Positions 34,948-45,018 are shown, counted from the stretch's first letter. The stretch is DNA of 64,000 nucleotides from Lactiplantibacillus pingfangensis (GCF_005404945.1 NZ_BJDG01000010.1:1-64000); one strand, 5' to 3'. Notes: a model not told the origin generated them from the letters alone. Made by a program: numbers and translations.

Positions 34948-37596
34948 CTATTTCGCATCGTACCAAGTATCGCCAAAATGACTTTCGACTTTCAAAGGCA
35001 CTTCTAGTTTTATCGCTGAATCCATCACGGCAGGAACTAATTTTTCAAGCACTGGAATTTCTTCCTTAGGGGCTTCAAAAATCAATTCATCATGTACTTG
35101 TAACAACATCGTCGCTTTTAAGCCAGCTTCTTGTAATTTCGCTTGCATCTTAATCATCGCAATCTTGATAATGTCCGCTGCACTCCCTTGAATTGGGGTG
35201 TTCATCGCCGTCCGTTCAGCGAAAGCCCGTTGATTAAAGCTCTTGGCGTGAATGTCTGGTAAGTAACGACGACGGTGAGAAATCGTTTCAACGTAGCCTT
35301 GTTCGTGCGCTTGTTTGACAATATCGGTCATATATTGCTTAACGCCGGGATATTCTTTGAAATACGCGTCAATAAAGGCTTTGGCTTGTTTCCGCGTGAT
35401 GCCAATATTTTGTGACAAACCATAGTCGCTAATGCCGTAAACAATCCCAAAATTAACCGCCTTGGCTTGCCGACGAATATTCGGTGTCACTTCTTCAGGG
35501 GTTTTCAAGTTAAAGATTCGCATCGCGGTGGCGGCATGAATGTCGTCGCCTTCCTTGAAGGCTGCCTGTAAATTTGCATCATGGGTGATATGTGCTAACA
35601 CCCGCAATTCAATCTGAGAATAATCTGATGAGAAAATCTGCCAACCCGCATGACTCGGGACAAATGCTTGCCGAATTTTACGACCTTCTTCAAGCCGGAC
35701 TGGAATATTTTGTAAATTCGGGTCCACAGAAGATAGTCGGCCAGTTTGCGTCAACGTTTGTAAATAACGCGTATGCACTTTTTGATCTGACGAGTGAATC
35801 GCATCTAACAGCCCCACGACATAGGTGGATTGGATTTTTGAAATTTGCCGGTATTGTAAAATATTCGCCACAATTGGCGCGTCTGGTGCTAATTTTTCTA
35901 GCACATCCACGGCAGTTGAGTAGCCCGTTTTGGTTTTCTTGATGACGGGTAACTTCATATCCTCAAATAAGATTTTGCCCAATTGTTTAGGTGAATTAAT
36001 ATTAAACTCTTGGCCAGCTTCATGAAAAATTGTCTGTTCAATTTCGCTAAGACGTTCCTTAAACTGACTCCCCATCGCCTGTAACGTGCTGCTGTCCACC
36101 GTAATTCCGGCAATTTCCATTTGTGCCAGCACAACGGCCATTGGTTTTTCAATATCGTCGTATAACGGCGCTTGTTCATTTTCATCTAGCTTGGTCATCA
36201 GTTCCGCATGTAATGCCGCAATGGCCGCCAATTTACGAGCCAAATGACTGAAGAAAATCGTATCGTCATCTGGAATCGCCCGTTTGACCCCTTTACCGTA
36301 GACGGCTTCATCTGTCGGCAAATCCAGATAACCGTGTTGTTCCGCTAGGTTGCCCAGATCATTGCTGTTATCGTTAGTATCCAATAAATATGAAACCAAC
36401 AACAAATCAAAATCAACCGCGTGTAAACTAAGCCCCAGACGATTCAAACCAACGATCGTCCGCTTCATGTCAAACACGTTCTTTTGAATCGTTGAACTCG
36501 CAAGTAAGTCAGCGACAGCTGGTTGCATGAGTAATTCGACATCTCGACTGATGAACCAGTGGCCGTCATGTCCAATCGCAAAGCCAGCAAAGGCCGAAGT
36601 ATGATAGTTAGCCGTGGGCATTTCAAGGTAGAATTCAACGGCCGTCTTAAATTGCGCCAGTTCGCCTAAATTTTCCTTGGTCAAAACCGTATAGTCAATT
36701 GGGGCTGCCGGTTCGGCAGTGTTGACCTTTAATTTTTTCAAGAAAGATTGAAAATCCATTTTCTCATAGAACTCAGCAAGCTGATCAATATTTGGCCCAG
36801 CATAGGCTAAGTCAGCAACACTGACGGCAATCGGTGCATCCCGTTTGATGGTCGCCAACACTTTGGCACGAGTGGCCAACTCGTGGTCTTCAATCAGATG
36901 TTCCTTCATCTTGCTTTGTTTCATGGCATCGACATTTTCATAAACGCCTTCGATTGACCCATATTCTTTTAATAATTTCAGTGCCGTCTTTTCGCCAACT
37001 TTGGTCACACCAGGATAATTATCGGAAGTATCACCGGTTAACCCCTTCATATCAATGATCTGGGTTGGTGTAATACCTAATTTTTCTTGAACATGTTCCG
37101 GCGTATACCGTTCAACTTCTGAGACACCCTTAACCGTGACTGCAACGGTGATGTTCGCGGTCGTCAACTGCGTCAGATCACGATCACCGGTCACAATCGT
37201 TGTCGTATAACCAGCGGCATCTGCTTGCCCAGCCAGCGTCCCGATAATATCGTCGGCTTCATAATCTTTTAATTTATAATGTTGAATCCCATAAGCGTCT
37301 AAAAGTTGTTCAATATATGGCATTTGTTCTGAAAATTCGCTGGGCGTCTTCGCCCGGCCACCCTTATAGTTATCGAACATGGCCGTCCGAAAAGTCGTTT
37401 TACCCGCGTCGAATGCCACTAGCATATCCGTTGGTTCGACGGCTTTGATCATGTGATCTAACATCGTATTGAACCCATAAACCGCATTCGTATGCAACCC
37501 GTCTGCCGTTACAAACCGGTCAAGTTGATTGTGTAATGCGAAAAACGCACGAAACGCGACGCTATTACCATCAATCAATAATAATTTTTTAGCCAT
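34948..37596 (-). CDS. polA: DNA polymerase I
   Basis: Repair and Okazaki-fragment polymerase of 882 residues. It has a 5'-3' exonuclease (about 1-290, with YEADDIIGTLA and GLTGDTSDNYPG), a 3'-5' exonuclease-like domain (about 305-470) in which the usual DxE carboxylates are not seen (VEFYLEMPTANYH), so proofreading is probably lost, and a polymerase domain with motif A DYSQIELR, motif B RRQAKAVNFGIVYG and motif C VHDE. The ATG at 37596 follows AAGGGG; a GTG at 37608 overlaps the SD. It is first in polA-mutM-coaE-nrdR-dnaB-dnaI. Confidence 0.97.
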   Translation of the reverse strand: MAKKLLLIDGNSVAFRAFFALHNQLDRFVTADGLHTNAVYGFNTMLDHMIKAVEPTDMLVAFDAGKTTFRTAMFDNYKGGRAKTPSEFSEQMPYIEQLLDAYGIQHYKLKDYEADDIIGTLAGQADAAGYTTTIVTGDRDLTQLTTANITVAVTVKGVSEVERYTPEHVQEKLGITPTQIIDMKGLTGDTSDNYPGVTKVGEKTALKLLKEYGSIEGVYENVDAMKQSKMKEHLIEDHELATRAKVLATIKRDAPIAVSVADLAYAGPNIDQLAEFYEKMDFQSFLKKLKVNTAEPAAPIDYTVLTKENLGELAQFKTAVEFYLEMPTANYHTSAFAGFAIGHDGHWFISRDVELLMQPAVADLLASSTIQKNVFDMKRTIVGLNRLGLSLHAVDFDLLLVSYLLDTNDNSNDLGNLAEQHGYLDLPTDEAVYGKGVKRAIPDDDTIFFSHLARKLAAIAALHAELMTKLDENEQAPLYDDIEKPMAVVLAQMEIAGITVDSSTLQAMGSQFKERLSEIEQTIFHEAGQEFNINSPKQLGKILFEDMKLPVIKKTKTGYSTAVDVLEKLAPDAPIVANILQYRQISKIQSTYVVGLLDAIHSSDQKVHTRYLQTLTQTGRLSSVDPNLQNIPVRLEEGRKIRQAFVPSHAGWQIFSSDYSQIELRVLAHITHDANLQAAFKEGDDIHAATAMRIFNLKTPEEVTPNIRRQAKAVNFGIVYGISDYGLSQNIGITRKQAKAFIDAYFKEYPGVKQYMTDIVKQAHEQGYVETISHRRRYLPDIHAKSFNQRAFAERTAMNTPIQGSAADIIKIAMIKMQAKLQEAGLKATMLLQVHDELIFEAPKEEIPVLEKLVPAVMDSAIKLEVPLKVESHFGDTWYDAK

Positions 37597-37673
37597 TAAT
37601 TTGCGCACCCCTTCAAGTCGAGTTATTAGGTTAATTGTACCAAACTATTGCAGCCAACGGGACTCAGACGATT

Positions 37674-37710
37674 AAAAAACGAGCACCTGACAATTATCGT
37701 CAAGCACTCG
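37674..37710 (-). terminator. Terminator of the BI-1 gene
   Basis: On the minus strand a 12-bp stem (CGAGTGCTTGAC/GTCAGGTGCTCG, with G-U pairs) is followed by six T. Confidence 0.8.
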
Positions 37711-37736
37711 CACCGGTAAAATTTTAAAGTTAACGC

Positions 37737-38456
37737 TTAGTTCCGACTTGAACCGCCGCCAAAGATTTGGACGAAGTATAGGAACAAGTTCACGAAATCC
37801 AAGTAAAGTGATAAGGCACCACTAACGGCTAACCCAGTCGATGACACTTGGTCACCATATTGAAGATACATATCACGCATCTTGTTCGCATCCCACATTG
37901 ATAATCCAGCGAAAATCAACACGCCGATATATGAGAAGACATAACTAATCATTGCGCTTTGCAAGAACAAGTTAACGACGGAAGCCACTAATAACCCAAT
38001 TAAAGCGGCAAACAGATGTGTCCCTAAACGTGACATATCACGCTTGCTAGTCGTCCCAATCACAGCCATTGTTGCAAAAACCGCGCTAGCTGAGATAAAG
38101 GCACCCGTAAGCACCGCACCCGTATACAGTGACAACATGATGGACATTTCAACACCAAACACGACTGCGAATAACATCAGTAAAGTAAAGCTTGCTGCTG
38201 GATTGCGCGTCGCATTCTTTTGAATCCCACCAATCATTGCAAACATGCTAATCATGAAAATGAATAACGCAATGAAAGGATGTTGACCAAAGAGCGCATT
38301 AATTTGCGCTGCAAAGACATTAATGGATAAATAAACCGAAAACGCCGAAACTAAAACGGCTAACGTCATAAACCCATACATTTTTGTTAAGAAGCTCCGT
38401 AACCCAACTTGTGTGTTAATTGTACTTGGTTGCGGATTTTGTTGAAAATTATTCAT
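37737..38456 (-). CDS. Bax inhibitor-1 (BI-1/YetJ) family membrane protein
   Basis: Membrane protein of 239 residues with seven predicted helices. BI-1 homologues in bacteria can act as pH-sensitive calcium leak channels. The family Asp pair is seen near the C terminus as SMWDANKMRDMYLQYG and ALSLYLDFVNLFLYFVQIFG. The N-terminal 25 residues are Asn/Gln-rich. It is a single gene between rnhA and polA with its own terminator. The leader of about 300 bases upstream may be structured. Confidence 0.9.
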   Translation of the reverse strand: MNNFQQNPQPSTINTQVGLRSFLTKMYGFMTLAVLVSAFSVYLSINVFAAQINALFGQHPFIALFIFMISMFAMIGGIQKNATRNPAASFTLLMLFAVVFGVEMSIMLSLYTGAVLTGAFISASAVFATMAVIGTTSKRDMSRLGTHLFAALIGLLVASVVNLFLQSAMISYVFSYIGVLIFAGLSMWDANKMRDMYLQYGDQVSSTGLAVSGALSLYLDFVNLFLYFVQIFGGGSSRN

Positions 38457-38760
38457 AGAATCCCTCTTTCACCTAAAATTTAAATCAATCGGTCAAATCC
38501 CGAGTTGATCGTGCCGGTTGGCGTCTCTAGCATTTCAGCCACTAGCGAAAAGCCAGTGACAACCCTCACGCTAATTTTTCAATTGCGTGGTGTAACCACA
38601 ATCTCATTGACATCCAATCAGTCACCTCAACTTTCTTGTCATCTAGTGTATCAGATTAGTCAAAGAAGGTAAAACAGTTTGGTCATGAGAAAATTATAAA
38701 TTTTTCTTAGGTTTTGAAAACGACTTCACGCTCAACCCGTCGAAACCGGTAATCAGTCGC
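38457..38760. other. Leader region of the BI-1 gene, possible structure
   Basis: No gene is seen. On the minus strand CACTGGC/GCTAGTG (with one G-U) forms a hairpin closed further out by GCGT/ACGC at about 38530-38575. No known riboswitch was recognised. Confidence 0.3.
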
Positions 38761-39729
38761 TTAACGATGCGACTCATCTTGCCAATTCTTAGCAATTTCG
38801 GCCATCGCCTCAACCGAAGCCTGTTGCGCTGCAGAACTTGTAAAGTGACCAAGTTTGTCCGGGGTTGCGGTCGTTTTTTTAGGTTGGGCCGGTGACTGTG
38901 ACGCGTTCACCGGCTTACTAGGCTTGGGCTTTGCTGTCGTCGTGGCAAACAGGTCTCCCTGCACAGTTGTCGCTGGTCGTCCCGGTAACTTGGCTGTCGC
39001 ATTCGTTGCGGGGATTGGCTGACCTTGGACCATGTGATCCATGGTCTGGTTAAGCAGCTGGTCAACTAAATTGTTACCCGCGGTTGTCGCATGACCTTTG
39101 ACCCATTTGAACGACAAGCTCGTAAATTGACTTAACTCGACGTCAATCATTTTCCAAAGTTCACTGTTCGCCAACGGCTGATCACCAGCGCCTCGCCAAC
39201 CACGTTTTTTCCACCCGGTCAGCCAGCCCTTTTGAATCGCATTCAACACATATTTAGAATCCATAATGACCAAAATCGGTCGTGCAGCTTGTTTCGTTTC
39301 AAGCAAATAATTTAACGCTTGCAATAGCGCCATGATTTCCATGCGATTGTTAGTCGCGCCCCATTCGCCAGAAGTCCCAGTGATGGTTTTACCGGCCGCA
39401 CTCATCTGAAACGCCCAGGCAGAACGATCCGTTGGCTTGACTTGTCCGCCTTGAACATTACCAGTGTTGCGGTTGCCACCATCCGTATAAACGATAATAT
39501 CAGCCGTCACCGCTGAGGCTTCTGGTTTCGTGGTTTTTGGCTGTTTCCTCTGAACCGGCCTAGTCGCCGCGGTTGAACCTGCTAAAAAAGCTTCCGCTGC
39601 TTCACGATTGGGAAAACTTTTATACTGTGCCCCTGAGTAATGATCAATTTGAGCCTGACAATCTGCCCAACTGCGATAGATACCAGGTTTGCGTCCCACC
39701 CGGACTGCATAAAATTTGATTTTTGCCAT
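38761..39729 (-). CDS. rnhA: Ribonuclease HI with N-terminal hybrid-binding domain
   Basis: Cuts RNA in RNA-DNA hybrids, 322 residues. The N-terminal hybrid-binding domain (about 1-45, KFYAVRVGRKPGIYRSWADC, SFPNREAAEAFL) is followed by a linker and the RNase H fold (about 78-235). The catalytic acids are in VYTDGGNRNTG, NNRMEIMALLQAL, LVIMDSKYVLNAI and the final NLVDQLLNQ, with the conserved His in KGHATTAGN. The Pro/Lys/Thr-rich tail of about 80 residues is extra. AAGGTGAG precedes the ATG at 39729; a longer frame to 39759 overlaps the murC terminator. Confidence 0.93.
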   Translation of the reverse strand: MAKIKFYAVRVGRKPGIYRSWADCQAQIDHYSGAQYKSFPNREAAEAFLAGSTAATRPVQRKQPKTTKPEASAVTADIIVYTDGGNRNTGNVQGGQVKPTDRSAWAFQMSAAGKTITGTSGEWGATNNRMEIMALLQALNYLLETKQAARPILVIMDSKYVLNAIQKGWLTGWKKRGWRGAGDQPLANSELWKMIDVELSQFTSLSFKWVKGHATTAGNNLVDQLLNQTMDHMVQGQPIPATNATAKLPGRPATTVQGDLFATTTAKPKPSKPVNASQSPAQPKKTTATPDKLGHFTSSAAQQASVEAMAEIAKNWQDESHR

Positions 39730-39749
39730 GTCACTCTCACCTTTCGGCC

Positions 39750-39786
39750 AAAAAAGCATTTAGATGGTTCCCATCTAAATGCTTTT
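39750..39786 (-). terminator. Terminator of murC
   Basis: Perfect AAGCATTTAGATGG/CCATCTAAATGCTT hairpin with a short loop and flanking A/T runs, just after the murC stop codon. Confidence 0.9.
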
Positions 39787-39794
39787 CCAGATAA

Positions 39795-41108
39795 TTACTT
39801 AGTTTTTAAGTCAGTATAAATCTTTTCATATTTTTGAATGTCACCGGCACCCATAAAGACTGCCACGGCGTCATGATATGCTGTCAATGCAGACATGTCA
39901 TCAGTCGTAATGATTTCACCGCCATTAGAGAGCTTGTCAGCTAAATCTTGAGAGGAGACATCGCCACTCTTTTCACGTGCAGAACTGAAAATATTCGTTA
40001 AGAAGACGTGGTCTGCCTGACTTAAACTAGTGGCAAAACCGTTCATCAAGGCCTTCGTACGTGAATACGTGTGTGGTTGGAACACCGCTAAAATTTCCTT
40101 GTCAGGATACTTTTGCCGTGCAGCGTCTAAAGTTGCTTTGATTTCTGATGGATGATGCGCATAGTCATCAATCATGACCATATCACCAACTTTAGATTCA
40201 GAGAAGCGACGTTTAACCCCGCTGAAATCTAATAACTCACGGCGAATTTCATCCAAGTCAACTTTTTCAAAGTATGACACTGCGATGACCGCCGTGCTAT
40301 TCAAAACGTTGTGTTCACCAAACAATGGGATTTCAAAGTTACCCAATGACTCGTCATGATATTTCACTTCAAAAGAAGAGCCTTTAGTCGTCCGTTTGAT
40401 ATTAACCGCTTGGAAATCGTCGCGATCTTTCGTCCCGTAGTAATAAATCGGCGTTTGAATATCTAAGTGACGCAAACTTTCGTCGTCGCCCCAGGCAAAA
40501 ATGCCCTTCTTAACTTGACTCCCAAATTGTTCAAAAGCCGTCTTCACATCAGCCAAGTCTTTGTAATAATCAGGATGGTCAAAGTCGACATTGGTCATAA
40601 TGGCATAGTCAGGGTGATAAGCCACAAAGTGCCGACGGTATTCATCCGCTTCAAATACAAAGAAACGGGCGTCAGGTGTGCCTTTACCGGTCCCATCACC
40701 AATTAAGTAACTGGTTGGTGCGATGTTACTTAAAACGTGGGCCAATAAGCCAGTAGTTGACGTTTTCCCATGTGTACCGGCCACACCGATACTCGTATAA
40801 CCGGACATCAATTTACCTAAAAATTCATGGTAACGATAGACTGGTAGTCCCATTTCACGCGCTTTTTTGATTTCAGGATGTTCGTCGGTAAAGGAATTCC
40901 CGGCAATCACCGTTAGGCCCTCATGAATATTGTCCGTTGAAAATGGCAACATCTTGATTCCAGCTGCGGCCAGACCCTTTTGTGTAAACGTATATTGTTC
41001 GATATCAGAGCCTTCAACTTGGAAACCTTTATCGTGTAAAATCAAAGCCAATGAGCTCATGCCTGAGCCCTTAATCCCAACAAAATAATAAACTGTCTCT
41101 TTATCCAT
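39795..41108 (-). CDS. murC: UDP-N-acetylmuramate-L-alanine ligase
   Basis: Adds L-alanine to UDP-N-acetylmuramic acid in peptidoglycan synthesis, using ATP, 437 residues. The N-terminal Rossmann domain ([17 protein letters not shown]) is followed by the ATP-binding [12 protein letters not shown] (about 107-118), [10 protein letters not shown], the DHPD segment and the C-terminal domain with [12 protein letters not shown]. It comes after sftA, as in Bacillus, and has a strong terminator. Confidence 0.98.
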   Translation of the reverse strand: MDKETVYYFVGIKGSGMSSLALILHDKGFQVEGSDIEQYTFTQKGLAAAGIKMLPFSTDNIHEGLTVIAGNSFTDEHPEIKKAREMGLPVYRYHEFLGKLMSGYTSIGVAGTHGKTSTTGLLAHVLSNIAPTSYLIGDGTGKGTPDARFFVFEADEYRRHFVAYHPDYAIMTNVDFDHPDYYKDLADVKTAFEQFGSQVKKGIFAWGDDESLRHLDIQTPIYYYGTKDRDDFQAVNIKRTTKGSSFEVKYHDESLGNFEIPLFGEHNVLNSTAVIAVSYFEKVDLDEIRRELLDFSGVKRRFSESKVGDMVMIDDYAHHPSEIKATLDAARQKYPDKEILAVFQPHTYSRTKALMNGFATSLSQADHVFLTNIFSSAREKSGDVSSQDLADKLSNGGEIITTDDMSALTAYHDAVAVFMGAGDIQKYEKIYTDLKTK

Positions 41109-41169
41109 TGTCCTAATAATCTCCCATGTTTATGATTCATCAATTAAGTGGTGAACCGTTAATTTTTAG

Positions 41170-43719
41170 TTATGAATTAGCTTGTAATTTAGTTAAATCT
41201 TCTGCCGTAAAATAAACATCGCGTGGCTTTGATCCCTTCGCCGGTGAAACATAGTTGCGTTGTTCTAAATCGTCGATCAGATTGGCTGCCCGGTTATAAC
41301 CCACCGAGAAAGTCCGTTGCAGCTTCGAGGTTGAAACAGTGTCTTCATCTGCTAAATAGGCTAAGACCTCCGGCATCAACTCATCTTGATTGCGCGCCGC
41401 TTCTTCATGCTTCACTAAACGATCCGGTTGAAACTCATAATGTGGCGCGGCTTGATCACGAACAAACTGAGCAATCGCATCAATTTCACTCTCAACATAA
41501 GTCCCTTGTAGTCGAATCGGCGTACTCTGGCCGTTACCAAGATATAACATATCCCCACGACCGAGCAATCGTTCGGCGCCACTCGTATCCAGAATGGTGC
41601 GTGAATCAATTTGACTCGCAACCATGAACGCAATTCGAGTCGGGATGTTATTTTTGATGAGTCCGGTGACCACGTCGACACTTGGTCGTTGCGTGGCAAC
41701 TAACAAATGAATCCCAGCCGCGCGCGCCTTTTGCGTAATTCGGGCAATGTAATCCTGAACTTCACTGGAAGCCACCATCATCAAATCAGCCAACTCGTCG
41801 ATCACAATGACGATATACGGCATTTTCAGCCCATCTTCATGATGTTCGACTGCCATCGCATTAAATTGCTCAATGTTACGGGCACCACCAGCCGCTAATT
41901 TTTCATAGCGATTATCCATCTCGTCCACGACCCACTTCAATGCAGCCGAAGCGGCCTTAGGTTCAGAGATCACGGGTGCCAATAAGTGTGGCACTTTATC
42001 GTATGGTGCTAGTTCCACCGCTTTTGGATCAATCAACAACAACTTCACTTCTTGTGGATTCGCTTTGTATAACAGTGAAACCAAGATACTGTTGATGAAC
42101 ACCGATTTACCAGAACCAGTTGCCCCAGCAATCAGACCATGTGGCATCTTCCGCAAATCAGTCACTTGCGGTTGACCAAATAAATCGACCCCTAGCGCAA
42201 CGGTTAGTGGCGACTGACTATCTTTGAACTTTTGCGAATTCAAGACTTCTGACAACATGACTGGTCGTGAGGTCTTATTTGGAATTTCAATCCCGACCGT
42301 ATTACGGCCAGGAATTGGGGCTTCAATTCGAATATCTTTAGCGGCTAAGGCCAACTTCAAATCATCGTTTAAATTCGTGATTTTGCTGACCTTAACCCCA
42401 CGTTCGAGCTTCACTTGAAATTGCGTCACTGTCGGACCAACTGTCCAATCAACAACGTTTGCGTTGACACCAAAAGCATCCAGCGACTCGTCTAACGCGC
42501 TGGCCTTACTTTCAATCCAGTCATCCATCTCAGACTCATCAGGAATTACTGGCGCTTTTAACAAGTCCAGCGGTGGCAAATGATACTCAGCCAATGCTTT
42601 ATCCGCTAGCACTGGGGCTGCAGATGTTCCCGAATGAACAGCCGAAGTTGGTTCAGCCTCGGTAGGTTGATCACTAGCTGGCGCTGACTGCGCGGTAGTC
42701 GATTGGACTGATGCCAAACTGGTCGTTGCGGTACTGGTTGGTTGCGGTGTCGCTTCAGAACGTGGCCGAACCCCAACGGGCTGATAAAGTTCATCGTCAT
42801 CATCAGTACGCGACTCATCCGCCGCTGCGTGTGAAGATGGCTCGTCACCGGCACTATTAACTTCCGCTTCATCTGAGGCTTTTTCTTTGAATAGCGCCAA
42901 CTCTGCTTGTGCATTGTGTTCCTCAGTCATAATTGCATCTAATGAGAGCCCAAGACCATGACTTGGTTTCAGGGCCGACTCGGGAGTCTCATCCGCAGCC
43001 GTAGACTCTGGTGTGGCTGTAAGACTTGCTAACTCAACAGCTGCCGACTGTGCGGCATCAGATTCCGCTTGGCTTGTGACTGATTGACTAGTCGGGGCAA
43101 CCACGGTTGTAGCGCTCGATTCAGTCGCGTCAGTGTCACTTGACGCTGCGGCTTCCGACGGCTGTTCTTCAGCAACACTAGTTGGTTCAAAAACTACAGT
43201 TGGCGCTGAGGCCACCACGACTTCTGGTTCAACCCGCGTCGGTACTGACGGCTGAAAGACCACGGTTGCTGTCATGCTAACTGGCACTGCAACCGCAGCA
43301 ATTTCAGCCGTTTCAGAATCAGCAGCTTCATTGCCGTCAGCCGTTGTAAATAAGAAGTACGAGTCAATTGGCTTATACAAGCTGGTTTCAACTTCTAAGT
43401 AATCCGTTTCATCGGATTGCATAGCCACCCCTACCGCAGCCTTAGATCGCGTCAGTTGAGCTGGAATGTGGGTCGGATGAAAGTCGCCATGGGTGACGCC
43501 ATTAAAAGGTTCTGCTGACGTTGCTGCCGCACTCGCCACTTGCCGTTTTGGAGACACAGCTGAATAAGCCGCCGCAGCTGAGCGCGGTGCTGATGACGCT
43601 GCCGCCGATGCCGGTTGTGACTGTGCAGGAGCTACCTGGCTGGTCGCGGCGGATGTCGGTTCTTTAGTGATGTAATCTCGATATTTCCGGTAAAACGCCG
43701 GCCCATCATAATGGTTCAT
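41170..43719 (-). CDS. sftA: Soluble FtsK/SpoIIIE-type DNA translocase, SftA-like
   Basis: Hexameric DNA pump for clearing chromosome ends from the septum, 849 residues. There are no membrane segments at the N terminus: residues 1-20 are polar, then a low-complexity Ala/Ser/Thr/Glu/Pro linker reaches to about 390. The motor follows (SKITNLNDDLKLALAAKDIRIEAPIPG, Walker A GATGSGKSVFINS, Walker B YIVIVIDELADLMM, VDVVTGLIKNNIPTRIAFMV). A C-terminal gamma winged helix reads DNA polarity (STSKLQRTFSVGYNRAANLIDDLE). It precedes murC as ytpS(sftA)-murC does in Bacillus. The ATG at 43719 has AGGATGA upstream. Confidence 0.9.
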   Translation of the reverse strand: MNHYDGPAFYRKYRDYITKEPTSAATSQVAPAQSQPASAAASSAPRSAAAAYSAVSPKRQVASAAATSAEPFNGVTHGDFHPTHIPAQLTRSKAAVGVAMQSDETDYLEVETSLYKPIDSYFLFTTADGNEAADSETAEIAAVAVPVSMTATVVFQPSVPTRVEPEVVVASAPTVVFEPTSVAEEQPSEAAASSDTDATESSATTVVAPTSQSVTSQAESDAAQSAAVELASLTATPESTAADETPESALKPSHGLGLSLDAIMTEEHNAQAELALFKEKASDEAEVNSAGDEPSSHAAADESRTDDDDELYQPVGVRPRSEATPQPTSTATTSLASVQSTTAQSAPASDQPTEAEPTSAVHSGTSAAPVLADKALAEYHLPPLDLLKAPVIPDESEMDDWIESKASALDESLDAFGVNANVVDWTVGPTVTQFQVKLERGVKVSKITNLNDDLKLALAAKDIRIEAPIPGRNTVGIEIPNKTSRPVMLSEVLNSQKFKDSQSPLTVALGVDLFGQPQVTDLRKMPHGLIAGATGSGKSVFINSILVSLLYKANPQEVKLLLIDPKAVELAPYDKVPHLLAPVISEPKAASAALKWVVDEMDNRYEKLAAGGARNIEQFNAMAVEHHEDGLKMPYIVIVIDELADLMMVASSEVQDYIARITQKARAAGIHLLVATQRPSVDVVTGLIKNNIPTRIAFMVASQIDSRTILDTSGAERLLGRGDMLYLGNGQSTPIRLQGTYVESEIDAIAQFVRDQAAPHYEFQPDRLVKHEEAARNQDELMPEVLAYLADEDTVSTSKLQRTFSVGYNRAANLIDDLEQRNYVSPAKGSKPRDVYFTAEDLTKLQANS

Positions 43720-43751
43720 TTTCAATCATCCTATTTTTAGTGTGCACTAGC

Positions 43752-44393
43752 TTAATCAGTAAATAATCCTTGTGCCCGGTCGAAATCAAACGCATCGCCA
43801 ACCTTTTGAAAATCAGCAGGTAAAATTAGTGCCCCGGGACGTTGTGGTGCCTGTGGTAAGTGTAATTCGCGACCAGAAACGATCATGCCATCACTTTCAA
43901 CGCCACGTAGTTCGCCTGGCCAGATAATCAGACCATCTGGCATCATGGCACCAACTTTGGCGACAACTACCAAAATGTCTGCTTGCATGTTAGGTGAACC
44001 ACTGACGATTTGTAACGTTTCGCCCTCCCCTACTTTAGTCTTAGTCACTAATAAATGATCCGACTTGGGATGTGGGTCGGCACTTTCAACATAACCAACA
44101 ACAAACTTGTCGGCAATATCTAAAACTAAATCCGGTTCAAAATTTGTGGCCGTTAATAATTTATTTAATTGGTCGACTTGGTCAGCAGTTAAGTGGACCT
44201 GACCATTAACATCTAATTTTCCAAGGGTCTTCGAAACTTCAAAAAAGTTGTAACCGAGCGTTTCACCGGTTGCCGTGTCACTAATTCGCGTGACATTTTG
44301 ATGTGTTTCTATTTTCTGGTCAGCAGTGTCTGGTCGTAAAATAGCGATCAATGTATCGCCTAATTCGGTTGGATTATAACTTGTAATTAACAT
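43752..44393 (-). CDS. ytpR: YtpR-family tRNA-binding domain protein
   Basis: Protein of 213 residues with an N-terminal DUF4479-like part and a C-terminal EMAPII-type OB fold (about 95-205) like that of the PheT tRNA-binding region (FVVGYVESADPHPKSDHLLVTKTKVG, IVSGSPNMQADILVVVAKVGAMMPDG). The function is not settled in any species. AAGGGG precedes the ATG at 44393. It is first in ytpR-sftA-murC. Its upstream side borders the accessory island. Confidence 0.9.
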   Translation of the reverse strand: MLITSYNPTELGDTLIAILRPDTADQKIETHQNVTRISDTATGETLGYNFFEVSKTLGKLDVNGQVHLTADQVDQLNKLLTATNFEPDLVLDIADKFVVGYVESADPHPKSDHLLVTKTKVGEGETLQIVSGSPNMQADILVVVAKVGAMMPDGLIIWPGELRGVESDGMIVSGRELHLPQAPQRPGALILPADFQKVGDAFDFDRAQGLFTD

Positions 44394-44468
44394 TTGAAAC
44401 CCCTTTACTCTCATTCTAAGCGTTCAATTAAACATTATAGCCTATTTCTGATGATTCTTACTGATTAA

Positions 44469-44482
44469 TTATGACTTTTATT
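44469..44482. repeat. 14-bp direct repeat, left copy (outer island boundary)
   Basis: TTATGACTTTTATT occurs here and at 46663-46676. In the second place it is part of the promoter region of the PepSY-like gene. The two copies enclose the whole accessory island. Confidence 0.45.
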
Positions 44483-44847
44483 GTTTTCTTTTGACACACA
44501 ATAATAGGATACCACAACTGGTCTAATCGTTGATTTATCAAGGTTATAAAATTTATTGTCCCAACTAATACAGAAATCGGTTGTAACATCACTCGCTCCT
44601 GATAATTGAAATGTAACTAAGCTCACAGTTTCCCAAAAAACGGGTCGATATTAATCACTCGTTGCACTTAGTTTGAACCAAGAAAAAAATGCAACAAATG
44701 CTAGACCTCTCTAAAGTTATCGCAAAATCAATTTGAAGCCCAATCGTGAAATCACCAAAACTGTTCATCCATATTGTGACCGCTTGTTAAAAGAATTTCG
44801 CTTTTGATGTAATTGTTTAAGAAGTCATTTATTTTGGCGAACTAGTA
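44483..44847. other. AT-rich island DNA, no gene seen
   Basis: There are many stop codons in all frames and no SD-led frame. It differs in composition from the GC-richer genes around it. Confidence 0.4.
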
Positions 44848-44973
44848 ATGAAAAAAGGATGGGCCATCGGAATTGTCTTATTAGCATCACTGACACTTGT
44901 CGCTAAAAAGAAAAAAGCCGCCGCCCTATCTCAAAATAAGGCGATGGCAAAATCTAATCGCATGGCTAGGTGA
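44848..44973 (+). CDS. Possible 41-residue membrane peptide
   Basis: A short frame encodes MKKGWAIGIVLLASLTLVA, a hydrophobic segment like a signal or single membrane helix, and then a strongly basic tail (KKKKAAALSQNKAMAKSN). The SD is poor (GGCGA nine bases upstream). The form recalls small one-helix membrane peptides, including some type I toxins, but no antisense RNA was identified. It lies 100 bases before the DUF3644 gene. It may be an expressed peptide or chance. Confidence 0.35.
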   Translation: MKKGWAIGIVLLASLTLVAKKKKAAALSQNKAMAKSNRMAR

Positions 44974-45018
44974 AATCAAAGAACAAGACAAGTTCATTCA
45001 ATAGCGCAACTCCTGCTC

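Noticed and set aside
38500-38600. yybP-ykoY (manganese) riboswitch in the BI-1 leader
   Set aside because: The conserved internal-loop sequences of that riboswitch were not found.
42606-42914. Antisense and alternative frames inside the low-complexity arm of sftA
   Set aside because: The Ala/Ser/Thr/Glu codons of the main frame keep other frames open by composition.
44848-44973. Assignment of the 41-residue frame to DUF3042
   Set aside because: The general shape is similar, but the product is too short and lacks the conserved middle, so no family name is given.
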